DNA of 64,000 nucleotides, from contig CM060190.1 in assembly GCA_030549335.1 (NCBI GenBank), positions 67,036,118 through 67,100,117 on the forward strand, given 5' to 3'. A program made the translations under genes and the position numbers. Position 1 is the stretch's first letter. Each line of letters starts with the position of its first letter. Of the stretch, positions 21,897-33,684 are shown in pieces. This stretch comes from Pontederia crassipes. Taxonomy: Eukaryota > Streptophyta > Magnoliopsida > Commelinales > Pontederiaceae. The notes beneath the pieces were generated by a model that made no database searches, was not told where the DNA came from, and saw only the letters and a program-made list of their open reading frames with translations.

Positions 21897-24800
21897 TTAA
21901 TATTGGTAGTTGTCTGTCTAAATGTATGTGACAATAAGTTCAGCTATTGCTTCATCTGATCGTTTTGGCAACAGTTACCAATGGGTACAAATAATATAAA
22001 AAGTGAACAGTTGTATCCACACCTCCCAGAAAAGAGTGCAGCCTAAGTCTTTATAAGGTGCATAAATAAGATGGCAATGAAGTGCTTTTTCTATTGATCT
22101 TCGATATGGAATAATCAAAGATGCACGATCATTTCAATGTAACATGACAGCAAGTTTCTTAAACACATCCAATCTATCCACCAAGTAAAAGTAAGCCAAA
22201 AGTTATAGAATTGCATAATCCTTGCTCAAGAAAGAAGTATTTGACAATCAATGTTTTTTTTAAACGCGAAAGGACCACTAGCAACATGGGTAGTCATCCA
22301 ATGTTACTTGATCAGAGTACACTGTCCCAAGTTTTTACCATGAGTACTCAATGTAAATGCTGTACACAAAGGGGCTGTTTGGGTGAAAAAAAAAATGTTC
22401 CAGAACATTTTTTTACCCCATGCTAGCTCCCATATTTTATTCTAGCAGAAGCAATATTATTCTAGACTCCCTTAAGAACTCAAATGGGCAATATTATTCT
22501 AGACTCCTTTAAGAACTCAAATGACCCAAATCTAAACTGTTCTTGCAATAATTATTGGTGAGACCCACCGGTTACAAAAAAAAATGGTGTTTGGGTAAGA
22601 AGTTGAGAACAAGCTTGCTATCCCCAACTTATCCCCATACCAAACAGCCCCAAAAGGGTTTTCAAGCTTGTATTTCACAAGTGAATCTGTTTCTTTTTTT
22701 CCGAAAGTGAGTTGCTTCTAATGACAAAGGGAGAGGAGTAGATATCACTTTGAATTGTTAGCTGCATGAAAGGTATGGCTTCAATGTGCATGATATTATT
22801 AGAACTGCCACTGAATTGTCATGATGAGAGAAAGGTCAAGATATTATTTACAAAGAATTAGTTTACTCTACATAAAGTGTTAGCCTATTTTGGAAACATA
22901 AACAACTACTTGCTGCCGACAGAAACAAAGAGATTCAGTAGTTATTTGATAAAAAACAGGATAAAACGATTCATTACCATGGGTTGTCTGAAGAAATGAA
23001 AATTAACAAAAATTTAATAACTTGGAGTGTCATCGTTGCTCATATAAGCACAAAATTAAACAATAGTGATGCAGTTCTGTGAGCTGATAAATGAAGCAGA
23101 TATGTGGAAGGCGGGCATTGAAGGAATATAAACCAAAAGCAAAAACAAGCAGATAATTTTTTTGGCTATCTTTTCTCGAGGACCACACAATGTTCCAACT
23201 AAAACAGTGAAATAACTTCTCATTCTCTCAATTGAAAAAATGAGCTGCCCATAAGAGAGACTCATTAGGGCATATTGGTTGAAGTAGATTCTTAGTTAGA
23301 ATATGGATCAACAAAAAGAGGAATCAAAATCTCATTGCATTAGACAAAAGACAAAAGTTCTGCATAGAATCAGCAAGAATTCCTCTTGTTTTACCCCAAA
23401 AAAAACACACACTTATATGCCTATCACATTGTACCAATCAACTGAAGGCCCTTTAACATTTTGTAACACATTGATTTCATTCCATTATTAGAAATTTTGA
23501 TACTGTACACACAAGAATTAATAATATCTCTATGTATTCTAAATATGAATATGAGCCAACACAAATATATATATCTACATATTTTCATACAAGAGCATAC
23601 ATCTACATGAAATAAGATATTTGACAGCATCAGATCAAGTTGTCACAATCAAATTTCTTTCAATTGATTGATTTTTCTATCCACAATAAAGATTATTACT
23701 CAACATGCTTACTTGCTGCTCTATCGCCTTAATGCAATTGTTGAGGTATCTTACAAACATATACACATATATGTTTAGGAAGAGGATTACATCTTAGAAT
23801 AAAGTTTAGGAATCATATATGCATTCTAGAATGACAAAAATAAATCCAAATCAACAAAAATTTTCATAACATGTTTTGTCCATGAATTTGATATTCCCAT
23901 GTGCCCTTGAAAGTGTCATTTCACTTTTATTTTTTTTTCATATCTCGAACATGACCTAATATTGGCTATACACAGTTAAAGAATGATGATACAATTTCAT
24001 AACTACAAACTAGTCTACACATATTATCCTAATGATTGTTATAATAATTATTTATTCAACAACTTATATGATATGAAAATCCCGATGACAGTTGGGCATA
24101 GATGGGTGAAAAGGGTCAGATTTGCCTAAATCGCAACACAAGGGAAATAGCAGGTCAACCACTTGGGTTAAATTGTCCCAATAATATGAAGATCCTCATG
24201 GGCATATGAGGGCATAGTCATGTTAGTCATGGTTAAAGTAAAATGATTAGCACCTCTGTTCTCAGCATAATATTACCCACTCTTATATAAGTGACACACT
24301 GAACTACTGAAGTATATACATTTCCATGCAGTAACTCAAGATATGGTAGAAAACTTGAAGATTTACTCTTAAGAAAGGTATAGGATTTATCTTTTCTGGG
24401 TATATCTGGCAGAAAACTTTGCATGCCAATATAATAAAAGTTGGGTTGTCGCTTGTTATATTTAAAAAACTTTTAGGTTGTCCATAGATATCCAATAAGC
24501 AAGTACAAGTATCACCTTCTTCTATAGGTTTCCTTCAGAAAGTGTTAATCTACAAAAGCTTCAAGCATTGAGGCAAATAGCAACACAGCAAATTATATGC
24601 ATAGCTTATCAATCTAAGCATAAAGCATTATCAATTCATAATAAGCTCATTTAGCCATCCTAAATGTAAATTCATCCTTGGTTTAGTTTCCCAAGTTCCT
24701 TATTTTTTTAAAGATGTGTATCTCAACCCCACTTATTTACACAAGCTGGACATTTGATACGTCAACATTTAACAACAATTCTATACAGCATAACATTAAA

Positions 24801-25176
24801 ACTAAAGTTGAAAGCCAAAAGGATTGCAGGTCCTGACAATCGGAAGACAATAGAAGAAAAACAATTATCGTGCAGAAAGGAATCATCTGCTTCATTCTCT
24901 ATTTTTAATACAGATCACAAAAACTTTGGCAGAGAATGTATCCTGCCAGTACAAACCCTTCTTCTGCAAGAGTCCCAAATGCCTACTTGTTAAAGCATAG
25001 AAGAAGTAGGCCAAAGATGCTAATTGAAGGGAGAACTAATGGAAAATAGTGGAAAAGAATTTTCGTAAGAACATCAATAAGCAGTGGAACAATTTGAAAT
25101 AATAATCATGACCGTGTCAAAGCAGTAGAAATAGACCTGAACCAGGTTGCCACGGCCACCCTCTGTGCAAGCATTA
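21897..25176. other. AT-rich intergenic DNA downstream of GAE
   Basis: I see no gene here. Short open frames (up to about 80 codons) lack any family signature. The stretch contains one MITE-like element (22371-22651). The segment next to 25176 should hold the GAE 3' untranslated region, but I could not fix its polyadenylation site. Confidence 0.6.
22371..22651. mobile_element. MITE-like element with 12-bp terminal inverted repeats
   Basis: ggggctgtttgg at the left end and ccaaacagcccc at the right end are perfect inverted repeats bounding 281 bp without coding capacity. The TIR wording resembles Tourist/PIF-Harbinger-type MITEs. Both sides show an A-run, so the target duplication (perhaps aaa) cannot be resolved. 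Inside, a segment of about 37 bp starting gcaatattattctagactc is repeated in tandem (about 22448-22523). Confidence 0.65.
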
Positions 25177-26583
25177 TCACAAGCTTAAACTGCTGCTGCC
25201 AACTGAGCTGCCTTTCTTGCTCAAATTAGGAGAGTAGTACTCGAGATACCACCGGACGAATCTCTTGAGGCCAGTGGTCAGGTCAGTCGTGGGCTGGTAC
25301 CCGAGCTCCTTGTGCGCAAGACTGATGTTAGCATGAGTGTATTGCACATCACCATTCCGCGGCATCTTGACGACCTTGCGGATGGCCTTGACCTTCAGAA
25401 GCCGCTCAAGGATGGAAACAAGCTCAGACACAGGGACCGGGGATGTGTTGCCAAGATTGTAAACCTTGAGCGGCGCATTGCCGCGCTTCTTGCCGCCGCT
25501 GCCAGTGCTCTTGCCAGCATTATCCAGCGCTGCGACGCAACCCCTCACGATGTCATCAATGTAGGTGAAATCACGTGCTACGGTGGCATGGTCGGGGCCT
25601 TCGAAGATTGAAATCGGCTTGTGGCGGAGAATGTCCTTGGTGAAGAAGAAATAGGCCATGTCAGGGCGCCCCCAGGGGCCATAGACGGTGAAGAATCGGA
25701 GCCCGGTGATGGAGAGGCCGTAGATGTTGTTGTAGACATGAGCGATCTCCTCGCCGGCCTTCTTGGTGGCAGCGTAAAGGGAGGCGGGGCGGTCTGTGCG
25801 GTCGGCCTCGGAGAAGGGGACGTGGGTGTTGAGCCCGTACACGGAGGACGAGGAGGCCCAGACGACAGCCGGCTGGGGGTCGGCGGCCTTGGCAGCTTCG
25901 AAGATGGACACGAGGCCCGCGACATTGGAGTGGACGTAGGAGGCGGGATTGGTCATGGCATATCGAACGCCGGCCTGCGCCGCGAGGTGCATGACGTGGC
26001 TGAACCGCACGACATGGAAGAGCTTGGCGAGGAGGGGCCCGTCGTTGATGTCGCCCTCGACGACGAAGACCCCGGCGCGCTCCAGGAGGGCCTGGCGGGC
26101 GCGCTTGAGGGACTGCTCGTAGTAGTCGTTAAAGTTATCGAGGCCGACGACGCCGTCGCCGCGCCGCCTGAGAGCGGCGGAGACGTGCGTGCCGACGAAT
26201 CCCGCGGCGCCGGTGACGAGGACGGTCATGCGGCCGCCGTGCCGGACGCGTGCCGAGCCGCGCACGCGCTTCTCCCAAGCGGCCCCGCCCCACGTCTCGG
26301 TGGCCAGGGACCGGCGCCGCTGCCGCTCCCCGGAGGACGAGAGAAGGGACTGCGCATCGGCGCCGGCGCCGGCCGCGGCGGAGGAGGGCTGGCGAGGGGA
26401 GAGGTGGAAGAAGGCGAGGAAGAGGACGAGGGCGCATAGGGACCAGAAGAGGAGCTTCGAGAAGAGCGGGGAGGAATGGTGGAGGCGGAGGAGGAGGTGG
26501 CGGGGGTGGTACATGTGGTGGTGGTAGTGCGGCTTGTCCATCTTGAACTTGCCCGGCGTCGACGGCACGCTGTCTAACATCAT
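25177..26583 (-). CDS. GAE: UDP-glucuronate 4-epimerase, Golgi type II membrane protein
   Basis: Converts UDP-glucuronate to UDP-galacturonate, the donor for pectin backbone synthesis, in the Golgi lumen. The intronless frame gives 468 residues from an ATG at 26583, as usual for plant GAEs; the next codon is also ATG, and the MLDSVPSTPGKFKMDK start matches the family, so the 19 codons open upstream are not used. A membrane anchor lies at about residues 44-60 after a His-rich cytosolic tail, followed by a variable stem. The extended SDR domain has GAAGFVG (125-131) for NAD, a Ser cluster (244-247) and the catalytic YxxxK (Tyr270, Lys274). The C-terminal FVRWYLEYYSP motif is present, followed by a Ser-rich tail. 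It looks intact. The isoform number cannot be assigned. Confidence 0.95.
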   Translation of the reverse strand: MMLDSVPSTPGKFKMDKPHYHHHMYHPRHLLLRLHHSSPLFSKLLFWSLCALVLFLAFFHLSPRQPSSAAAGAGADAQSLLSSSGERQRRRSLATETWGGAAWEKRVRGSARVRHGGRMTVLVTGAAGFVGTHVSAALRRRGDGVVGLDNFNDYYEQSLKRARQALLERAGVFVVEGDINDGPLLAKLFHVVRFSHVMHLAAQAGVRYAMTNPASYVHSNVAGLVSIFEAAKAADPQPAVVWASSSSVYGLNTHVPFSEADRTDRPASLYAATKKAGEEIAHVYNNIYGLSITGLRFFTVYGPWGRPDMAYFFFTKDILRHKPISIFEGPDHATVARDFTYIDDIVRGCVAALDNAGKSTGSGGKKRGNAPLKVYNLGNTSPVPVSELVSILERLLKVKAIRKVVKMPRNGDVQYTHANISLAHKELGYQPTTDLTTGLKRFVRWYLEYYSPNLSKKGSSVGSSSLSL

Positions 26584-27060
26584 CCCCCCCTCAATAATGA
26601 TATCGACCGAATTCTGAACAATTCCAAAAATTCGACCCAACTCAGATCAATTCATAAAGACAAAAATGAAAATCCAGAATCATTATCAAACAAGAAGTTG
26701 ATCGAAAAATCAGATTGCAGATGCAGGCTGTAAATCAAAATGTCACTTATTGGATGATGGGAAAAGAAGATTTCTAGATAAAGGAGAAAAAAAAAGGGGA
26801 GTAGGAAGAAAAGGAAACAAAAAAACAGGAAAGAGAGGAGGAAATGGAAGGTTTCAGAAGAAAAGGATTGTGATGGAATGTGGAGAAGAGAATCTAATAC
26901 TTAGCCCCCTCCTGCTCCTTCCACCTCCTCTTCCTCTCTCATCACTTTTGTTTCCTTTTGAAATGAATGGACCCCTCGAGGAGTGTACTGTGCCCACACT
27001 GCCTCCCCTCTCTCTCTCCCCCCTCCCTCCTCTGTATCTATAACCCCTCAGTGACGATGG
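26584..27060 (-). promoter_or_regulatory. GAE leader and core promoter
   Basis: Upstream of the GAE start the plus strand is strongly pyrimidine-rich at 26910-27030 (ctctctctccccc), so the minus-strand leader has GA-rich runs. A TATA-like word, ttatagata on the minus strand (27035-27043), would place transcription start near 27005 and give a leader of about 420 bases. This is a prediction; no start site is visible directly. Confidence 0.45.
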
Positions 27061-30000
27061 TGATGGTAGTGATGATGAGTGAAATGGATAGGAGGTGTGA
27101 GGATATTTTGGGGGTGAATGACTGTAAAATGGATTTTTGGGATGGAAGAGAAGGGAGGACAAGGAAGGTGGCTTGACCTTGACTACTATTTAATGTATAG
27201 CAAGGGATTATGTGATATATGTGTGTGTGATGTGTCCTTTACGAGGCAATGGTAGGTTGGAGTTGTGGCAAAGTGCCAAATCCAATCTTTTTTATTGTTG
27301 GATCATTGGATGGGGCTTGGTTTTGTTTTGGGAAGGACTCAAAGATGATGCGAGGGAACAATCATTAATCATCTTGATTGCTGCCCTGGTTAACTGGTTG
27401 TTGTTGAACTAGTTTTACTGTTACGCTACTAACGCATGCGAGAGAAAGAGGAGGAGAGAATGGAGGACCTTCTCAGGCTCTCTCCTCCTTTGTCTTCTGT
27501 CCATTTCTGATATTAACCTTTCATTAAGCCCACAAACTCAATTACCAATTGATGGTAATTTTTAACTCTTTGGTGGCCACTGGATGTTTATCCTATAACA
27601 TAAATTCATCAAAAGAAGGACAAAATCCTCCTTTTTTTATGTTTTTTGTTTTGTTTGGCTGTAAAGCATTATAATTTACAATAGTGTTCTATCACTCTGT
27701 GCTATAAGAAACAAAAACCTAAGCATCAAAATCAGAAGAATATACAGGTGGCAAAACCAAAACTTAGTAGAATTCTTCAATCCAAGTCAATAAGGGACTG
27801 TTTCGCGCTCAACATTTTATTCCAAGAACAAAAACTTTTATTCTTGACGCGTTCTTACTGTGGGAGCAAGATGGAAGCTGCGATGTTTCTTGGGTGAGCT
27901 AGAATCATTTTGCTCTTCCTTTTGACTTGTTCTTATCATTAATGACGTGGACCCACTCATCAACAAAATTGCCGTTTGATAAAAAACTTAGGGTTAAGAC
28001 ATTGTTCTCCTTTTTATTCATGTACCAAACGCTCCTTAAAAGTTTAGAAGTATGAAGTCCATTTCAGTAAAACTTTTAGCGCTAACTGAGATTACCCTAC
28101 GTGAAAATAGAAGATTAAATTGTAAAAAAGAGCTAGGAGAAAAAAATGTTATGATCTGACTCTATAACTATTCTTTTCGGATTTCAAACCCCTCAATCTG
28201 AACTCTATATTTTAGAACAAAATTAGATCACACTGTCTGCTGATATAATTTTATTTAATATGGAAACTGGAATGACAAAACAAAATTCAAACATTTTTTT
28301 TAATGTAACGGAATAAGAACATAAGGAAATCATAAAAGAAAAGTTGATGACTTGATGTATATGAGCATAAAATAGATTGGGGACGACAAAACAGGAAGCT
28401 GAGGAGGTAAAAGAGGAAATTAATGGAAACGAACATTAATAAAAATGAATCATTGTAAGCAAAAAGAAAAAAAGAGGAAAGAAAAAGAAAGGAAATATAT
28501 TAATTGAAAATAAATCCAAGAGAACTATAAAAAAAGGAAAACTGTCCATGATTTTAGGCAAAATGGTATATTACTTTTTGTAGTAATAATCATATACTTT
28601 GTATAGTAACAATATCTTATGATACTATTGGTATATTTTAAGAATTTTGTACTATTTTTTTCACAACGTATCTTTAAAAATGAATAAATAATATTAATTT
28701 ATGATTATTTGGTTCAACAAATTAGAATATGATCATCGATCTGCTCCAATCTAATTCGATTGTGAGGTTCTAGATATAGTTGCTTTAAAAAAATCTATAC
28801 ATAAATTATTTCATTTTTCTACGGAAATCAGAAGTTGGGGTGGGCTATATGAAAAATATAGTAGAAGTTAACTTAATGTTTATGTGCCACTTTATTCCAC
28901 ATTTCTAAGGAAAAAAGCTGTGCATCTTTTTTTTTCCTTTCTCATTATGAAAAATATAAAATAAGCTAATGAAAGTTATTCTTAACATAATTTCACGTGG
29001 ATAAAAAAATGCATAATTTCATGCGTGTAAAGAATGTATAATCTTAATTTAATGCATTCATGAGGTAGCCATCCATGTCCTTGGATTTTGCAAGTAAGGT
29101 CACATGCCCATGTCCATGGACTTTACCTTGTGACATTCCGTTAGAACCCATGAATATTATTATCAAACTTATAGAAACGAGAAAGATTAATAGTTGCATG
29201 TTGCCAACTTGCATGTATGGTGACCCGAAGAGTAAAAATTATGCTGTGACATTGGAGAACATGTGAAGGGAATTAATTTCAACCTATAGTAATTTTTTTA
29301 TTTAAATATACTTTTAAAATCAGACAAAAATAAGAAAAAAATCGATGTACATGTTAGTTGAATTAGTTTGAACTAATTTTTGAATAATGTACTTAGTGAT
29401 ACTTTTTAAAAATATGATATGAGTAATTCTCTATAATAAATAATACAGCACTTGAGTAATAATTATTGATTGATAAATATCTATTTTAAAATATTAGCTA
29501 AAGTTACGCTTACTTTCTTCGCCCTTCAATTTTATTTATTGTCTGTGTCTTTAATTTAAGGATAAATAAATTTTAGAATAAAGAAAAATTAATCGACATG
29601 ATTTAAACTCAAAATTTTTAAATTTACAAATAAAGATGTGTGTAATATTAATTAAGAGGTGGCACTATTCCCCATTCTACCCCTTGGTGAGGATACTTTC
29701 CCCCGCTTCGCGGGCTGAAAAAAAACTCCGAAATATATTTTTTTTTAAATTTAATATTAATTTAATAATTTTTATTTTTTAAAATGAGTACAATATGTAA
29801 TTTTTAATATTGTATAACAAAACAATATATTGCAATTATTTTTAATTAGTCATATTTTAGTATACATTATCTATTACTTATTATTTTTAAAATGGGTTTT
29901 TATTACTTTTTATAATTATCATATTTATAAATTCATTAACGAACCCCTTACTCTACGCAGTGGATTGTGGGGATGAAAAGTCCATTTGGCGCATTAAGGT

Positions 30001-30667
30001 TTCTTAAGGCTGCGTTTGGTACCGAAATATTTTGAAACATTTGTTTTCGAGAATTAATTGATGTAATAAAAAAAGTTTGGGTTGGTGTTTGGATGAAAAA
30101 ATGTAATGATGAAAATTTAAAAAGGTGATGTGATAGAAAAGTTTTAGTGGGTGTTTGGATAAAAAATAGGAACTAAGAATATAATTTATTATTTTATGAA
30201 GTATAAAATTATAGTAAATAAGAATATATTATTAATATTATAATTACGTAAATTATTATATTGTTAATATTAATTTTATTTATTTTGATTAAATATTTAA
30301 ATATTATTAATATTATAATTTACGTATATTTTAAAATTCAAATATAATTTATTTTTTTAAAAAAATATTGAATAGTTTAATTAATAAAATATTTATTAAT
30401 TATTAGAACTAATTATTTTATAGTTTTTAAATAATAACATTTAATAAATTATTTTATAAACAATATTTTAAATGATTGTTTCTTCAATACAAATATTAAT
30501 TGAAAGAGATGAATAAATTTAAAAAGAAAAATGAAAAAAAGGGCCTAAAAGGCTTGCGAATCCATCAATTGATTGGCCCAAATTGCTCTTAACACATGAA
30601 GCCTTTTTTTTTCAACTGAAACTGATCGATATGCTAAAATCAACCACCAGTTTTTATTTTTTATTTT
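27061..30667. other. AT-rich intergenic DNA upstream of GAE
   Basis: No gene or intact element is recognised. There are two weak MITE-like fragments with gtttggt wording (about 27797-28035 and from 30007). An isolated GC-rich hairpin (cccgcttcgcggg, near 29702) lies in otherwise very AT-rich sequence. Homopolymer A/T runs are common throughout 28300-30660. Confidence 0.5.
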
Positions 30668-30679
30668 TTTTGGGTTCAA

Positions 30680-33672
30680 CCGCAAGAGCCGCTGCATCCT
30701 CGCCTGAATGCAGTGTTAAATGAGCAAGGGCTACCGCACTCTAATGGACGGAGGCGGTTAAAGAAGCTAGTTCATGAGACTAAGGTCAGATTAGGTTCTT
30801 GGAACATTGAGACGTTGAATGGGAAGCGCCTCGAGGTGGCACAAGTAATGGACCAGCGTAAGATTAGTATCTTATGCTTGCAAGAAACTAGATGGGTAGG
30901 AGAGGGAAGTAAAGAGATTATGTTAAATGGTTCCAAACTTTGGTACACAGGTAAGGTAAATGAAAGGAATGGTGTTGGTATTATCGCGGATGCAGAATGG
31001 AGGAAGAATGTTGTGGAAGTTAAAAGGATTGAGGATCGAATCATATCCGTGAAAGTAATTGTTGGAAAGGAGATTATGAACATTATTAGTGCATATGCAC
31101 CCCAAGTAGGAGCAGAATCACATCTCAAGGAGAAGTTTTGGACAGATACGGAGGGTTTGATTGAAAGTATACCAACAACCGAGAAAGTTTATATTGGGGG
31201 AGACCTTAATGGACATGTTGGTAAAGAGGCAGGACCACATGCAAGGGTTCATGGTGGTTTTGGTTTTGGGGAGTTGAATGAGGAAGGACAAACTATTATT
31301 GATTTTTCTTTAGCATACGACCTTAAGATTATCAACACTTGTTTTAGGAAGAGAGAGGAACATTTAATCACATACAAAAGTGGAACTCATAGGTCTCAAA
31401 TCGATTTTTTCTTGATAAGAAATACTGATAAAAGACGTTGCACTAATTGCAAAGTAATTCCTGGGCATGGAGTGACTACACAACATAGATTGTTAGTTCT
31501 TGATATGCAAATAAAATGTATAAAACCAAAATCCCGAACAGTTTTTGATCGAAAGATCAAGTGGTGGCAGTTAAAGGGGGAGAAGCGAGAGACTTTTAGA
31601 AGTAAGTTATTAGAGGAAAGTGTGTGGGAGTTAGAAGGAGATGCTAGTATCATGTGGAAGAATGTGGCAAAAAAGGTTGAAATGGTTGCTAAAGCCATTT
31701 TAGGAGAATCAAAAGGTTTTGGACCACGAGATAAGGAGACTTGGTGGTGAAATGAGGAGGTCCAAGAAAAGGTGCGTAATAAGAAGAATTGTTTCAAGGC
31801 GATACATTTGGACAATAGTTCTGACAATTGGGAAAAGTATCGTTTGGCGAAAAGGGAGGCTAAGAAGGCAGTTAGTGATGCTCGTGCTAAAGCATACGAG
31901 GGGTTTTATAAGGAGTTAGGGACAAAGGCGGGTGAACAAAGGATTTACAAGATTGCAAGGAACAAAGAGAAGGAGTCGAGAGATTTGGATCAAGTAAGAT
32001 CCATAAAAAATGAAGTTGGCAAGGTTTTAGTTACTGAAGGAGATATTAAGAACAGATGAGAAGAGTATTTCTATAAGCTATTTAATGATGTATGTGAAGG
32101 TTCGCGTTGTAATTTGGAGGACTTGACAGTTAGCGAATGTGAGCTTAATAGGTCATTTTATCGTAGAATTAGAGTCTCGGAGGTTAGCGAAGCTCTTAAG
32201 AAAATGGAGAATGATAAAGCCGTTGGACCGGATGGTATACCGATTGAAGTTTGGAAATGTTTAGGAGAAAAATGTGTGTTGTGGTTATGTAAACTATTTA
32301 ATGAGATTTTACGGTCGAAAAAGATGTCTGATGATTGGAGATTAAGTACATTAGTTCCTATTTACAAAAATAAAGGGGATATTCAGAATTGTGCAAATTA
32401 TAGAGGGATTAAACTTATGAGTCACACTATGAAATTATGGGAAAAAGTGATTGAGCATAGATTGAGAATGGAGACTAGTATTTCTGAGAGACAATTTGGG
32501 TTCATGCCAGGAAGATTCACTACAGAGGCGATTTATTTACTAAGGGGGATGATGGAGAAGTATCGAAGTAGGAGAAGAGACTTACATATGGCTTTCATTG
32601 ACTTAGAGAAGGCGTATGATTGGGTACCAAGGGATGTACTTTGGAAAGCCTTGCAAAAGAAGAGGGTGAATGTTGCCTACATTAAGGTAATACAAGATAT
32701 GTACGATGGGGCATTGACTAGGGTTAGGACACCCGGAGGTGAGACAAATAAATTTTCTATAGGAATTGGCCTACATCAAGGATCAGCTTTAAGTCCGTAT
32801 CTATTTAACTTAGTTATCGATGCTATAACCGAGAGTATCACAGAGGAGGTACCTAAGTGCATGCTATTTGCGGATGATATAGTACTTTTAGCGGATTCAA
32901 GAGAAGAGATTAATACAAAATTGGAAATATGGAGAAATACGTTGGAGTCAAAGGGTTTTCGTTTAAGTAGGAATAAAACAGAATATATGCATAGCAATTT
33001 CACAAATAAACAACTTAGAGACGATTTGAAAGTTAGGTTAGGGGAGGATATAATTCCTCAAGTGACAAAGTTTAAATATTTAGGATCAATTGTAAGACAA
33101 GATGGTGAGATTGATGACGATGTTAATCATAGAATTCAAGCTGGTTGGCGTAAGTGGAGGAAAGCCACTGGAGTTCTTTGTGATAGAAAAGTACCCAATA
33201 AAATTAAAGGAAAATTCTATCGTACTGCTATAAGACCAGCAGTGTTATATGGTAGTGAATGTTGGGCTATGAAGGGACAACATGAACGTAAAGTGATGGT
33301 AGCCGAAATGAGGATGTTGAGATGAATGTGTGGTCATACAAGATTAGATAAGATTAGGAATGACATATACGTGAACGAGTCGGAGTGGCTCCTATTAGTG
33401 AGAAAATGGTAGAGAATCGTTTGAGATGGTTTGGTCATGTTCAGAGAAGACCATTAGATGCGCCAGTAAAAAGAGTAGATCAAATAATCTGGAGTCCGAT
33501 TAAAAGAGGGAGAGGGAGGCCAAGGCGGACACTTGGCGAACTAATAGAGCAAGATCTATTGGTGAATAATATACCGAAAGGTTTGGTTACTAATAGAGCG
33601 GAATGGCGTCGTATGATCCATGTAGTCGACCTCACCTAGTGGGATAAGGCTTTGTTGTTGTTGTTGTTATTG
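30680..33672 (+). mobile_element. RTE-type LINE, nearly full length
   Basis: A 2993-bp non-LTR retrotransposon between 12-bp direct repeats ttttgggttcaa (30668-30679) and ttttgagttcaa (33673-33684, one mismatch). It carries an apurinic-type endonuclease domain, a reverse transcriptase domain and a (TTG)n tail after the word gtgggataaggcttt, as in plant RTE elements. Such elements move by target-primed reverse transcription. The 5' end may be complete or slightly shortened. The coding frame is broken, as described in the ORF entry. Confidence 0.9.
30713..33639 (+). pseudogene. RTE LINE endonuclease-reverse transcriptase, inactivated
   Basis: The first 346 codons hold the endonuclease domain with QETRW, GGDLNGHVG and HRSQIDFF blocks. 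The RT follows with GPDGIPIEVWK, AFIDLEKAYD, HQGSALSPYLFN and the catalytic FADD box near 32867, and ends with the LRWFGHVQRRP block. One frame is kept from 30713 to about 33360, interrupted by three TGA codons (31748-31750, 32057-32059, 33323-33325). Each falls where the family usually has Trp, so each fits a TGG to TGA change. A shift of frame occurs near 33370. The pattern fits decay by cytosine deamination on the minus strand. Confidence 0.88.
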
Positions 33673-33684
33673 TTTTGAGTTCAA

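Noticed and set aside
25621-26439. A 272-codon open frame on the plus strand opposite GAE
   Set aside because: It is antisense to the well-supported GAE gene; GC-rich coding DNA leaves the opposite strand open, and the translation is low-complexity Gly/Glu/Val-rich.
27797-28035. MITE-like fragment beginning agggactgttt and ending accaaacgctcctt
   Set aside because: Ends match only partly and no target duplication is visible, so it was not listed as an element.
29698-29718. GC-rich hairpin cccgcttcgcggg, considered as a Helitron 3' end
   Set aside because: No CTRR terminus follows on either strand and no matching 5' end was seen.
30007-30170. gctgcgtttggtacc and two further gtttggat words
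   Set aside because: Looks like one end of a degenerate hAT- or Tourist-like MITE, but no partner end was found.
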